Assembly (NCBI GenBank): GCA_002424645.1
Contig: DIKU01000079.1
Coordinates: forward strand, 1 to 5,615
DNA: 5,615 nt
Origin: Pelobacter sp. UBA5610
Lineage (GTDB): Bacteria > Desulfobacterota > Desulfuromonadia > Desulfuromonadales > Syntrophotaleaceae
Reading direction: 5' to 3'
Position numbers and translations under genes: made by a program. The stretch's first letter is position 1; each line of letters begins with the position of its first letter. Below are positions 5,101-5,615 of the stretch, piece by piece. Below the pieces are notes generated by a model, which was given only the letters and a program-made list of their open reading frames with translations, was not told where the DNA came from and ran no database searches.

Positions 5101-5615
5101 TGTGTTTTTGTGTCAGGGAATGCCAGGGCACGCAGGGCCGGACCATTAAAAAGCACAATGGCGGCGGCGATACAGGCCATGCCGGACAGTGTCCAGAAAC
5201 TCGGGGATTCACCGGGCAGCAGCAACCAACTCAGTGCTGCGCCGCAGACCGGGATGAGGAACTTCCATAAATTAAGTTCCGAGACTCTGACCGAAGGCCG
5301 GCGCAACAATATGAACCAGATGGAAAAGGCCGCCGCAGATAGAAAAGCCAACCATAAAAGGGACGCCCAGAACGCCCAATGCCCCTGGAATGCCATGGGG
5401 CCTTCCAGAGGCAGCGAAACGGCCCATAGGATCAAGCCGCCGAGGAAAATCTGGGCTGAGTTCAGAAATACCGGTGACAGGTCGCTCCGGTGTCGGGCTA
5501 CGATGATGTTGCCCAGGGCGCCGGATAAATTAGAGAGAAGCAGTACGCCGATGCCGGCTAATTCCGTAAGGCCGGCAGGGGATGCCCATGGCTCCCGGCT
5601 GATGCTCAAAATACC
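5097..5615 (-). CDS. EamA/DMT-family transporter, C-terminal half (5' truncated)
   Basis: This is the C-terminal ~172 residues of an inner-membrane drug/metabolite transporter superfamily protein, whose members usually have ten transmembrane helices in two EamA repeats. The frame is open to the right edge, so the TTG at 5609 is an internal leucine. Five hydrophobic segments are visible, which equals one EamA repeat: ELAGIGVLLLSNLSGALGNI, IFLGGLILWAVSLPL, FWASLLWLAFLSAAAFSIWF, LWKFLIPVCGAALSWLLL and FWTLSGMACIAAAIVLF. The RVSELNLWKFLIPVCGAALS stretch, ahead of the last helix pair, is characteristic. A short hydrophilic tail (PDTKTH) ends the protein. It lies 96 nt upstream of the preferred trpB start on the same strand. 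DMT members export or import amino acids and other metabolites, so an aromatic amino-acid link is conceivable, but nothing in the sequence shows the substrate. Confidence 0.88.
   Translation of the reverse strand, partial: GILSISREPWASPAGLTELAGIGVLLLSNLSGALGNIIVARHRSDLSPVFLNSAQIFLGGLILWAVSLPLEGPMAFQGHWAFWASLLWLAFLSAAAFSIWFILLRRPSVRVSELNLWKFLIPVCGAALSWLLLPGESPSFWTLSGMACIAAAIVLFNGPALRALAFPDTKTH

Overview
This 5.6-kb window looks like ordinary chromosomal DNA from a Gram-negative bacterium. It has an outer-membrane TonB-dependent receptor, a periplasmic YfiR-type protein and moderate GC content. The gene styles, especially the cupin-type regulator beside an AMP-forming acyl-CoA ligase and the form of TrpB, remind me of Desulfobacterota/Desulfuromonadales (Geobacter/Pelobacter-like). 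That placement is an inference from family resemblance and was not tested by a search. I see no mobile elements, CRISPR arrays, tRNAs or rRNAs.

Layout. (1) Positions 3-1126, plus strand: the 3' end of a TonB-dependent receptor gene, followed 14 nt later by a gene for a secreted YfiR/DUF4154 protein. The two are almost certainly one transcription unit. (2) Positions 1160-1204: a 20-bp perfect hairpin with flanking A and T runs, a bidirectional terminator between convergent units. (3) Positions 1239-3527, minus strand: an XRE-cupin regulator gene followed by an AMP-forming acyl-CoA synthetase gene, probably one operon in which the regulator controls the ligase. (4) Positions 3528-3779: an intergenic stretch with an AT-rich regulatory region for the regulator operon and a strong hairpin terminator (3688-3739) that ends the trpB transcript. 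(5) Positions 3780-5000, minus strand: trpB, tryptophan synthase beta chain, with no trpA or other trp gene beside it in the window. (6) Positions 5097-5615, minus strand: the C-terminal half of an EamA/DMT-family membrane transporter that runs off the right edge.

How the parts relate. The receptor and YfiR protein form an envelope module. In Pseudomonas, YfiR is the periplasmic inhibitor of a membrane diguanylate cyclase, so a signalling partner may lie upstream of the window, but none follows here. The regulator/ligase pair is a self-contained acyl-CoA activation unit. TrpB makes tryptophan from indole and serine, and its isolation raises the question of where its alpha partner is. I did not find an obviously new system. 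The items most worth checking are the cysteine-free YfiR beside a TonB receptor without an adjacent cyclase, the regulator/ligase module with a shared TATCTTA motif in both of its upstream regions, and the lone, somewhat divergent TrpB.
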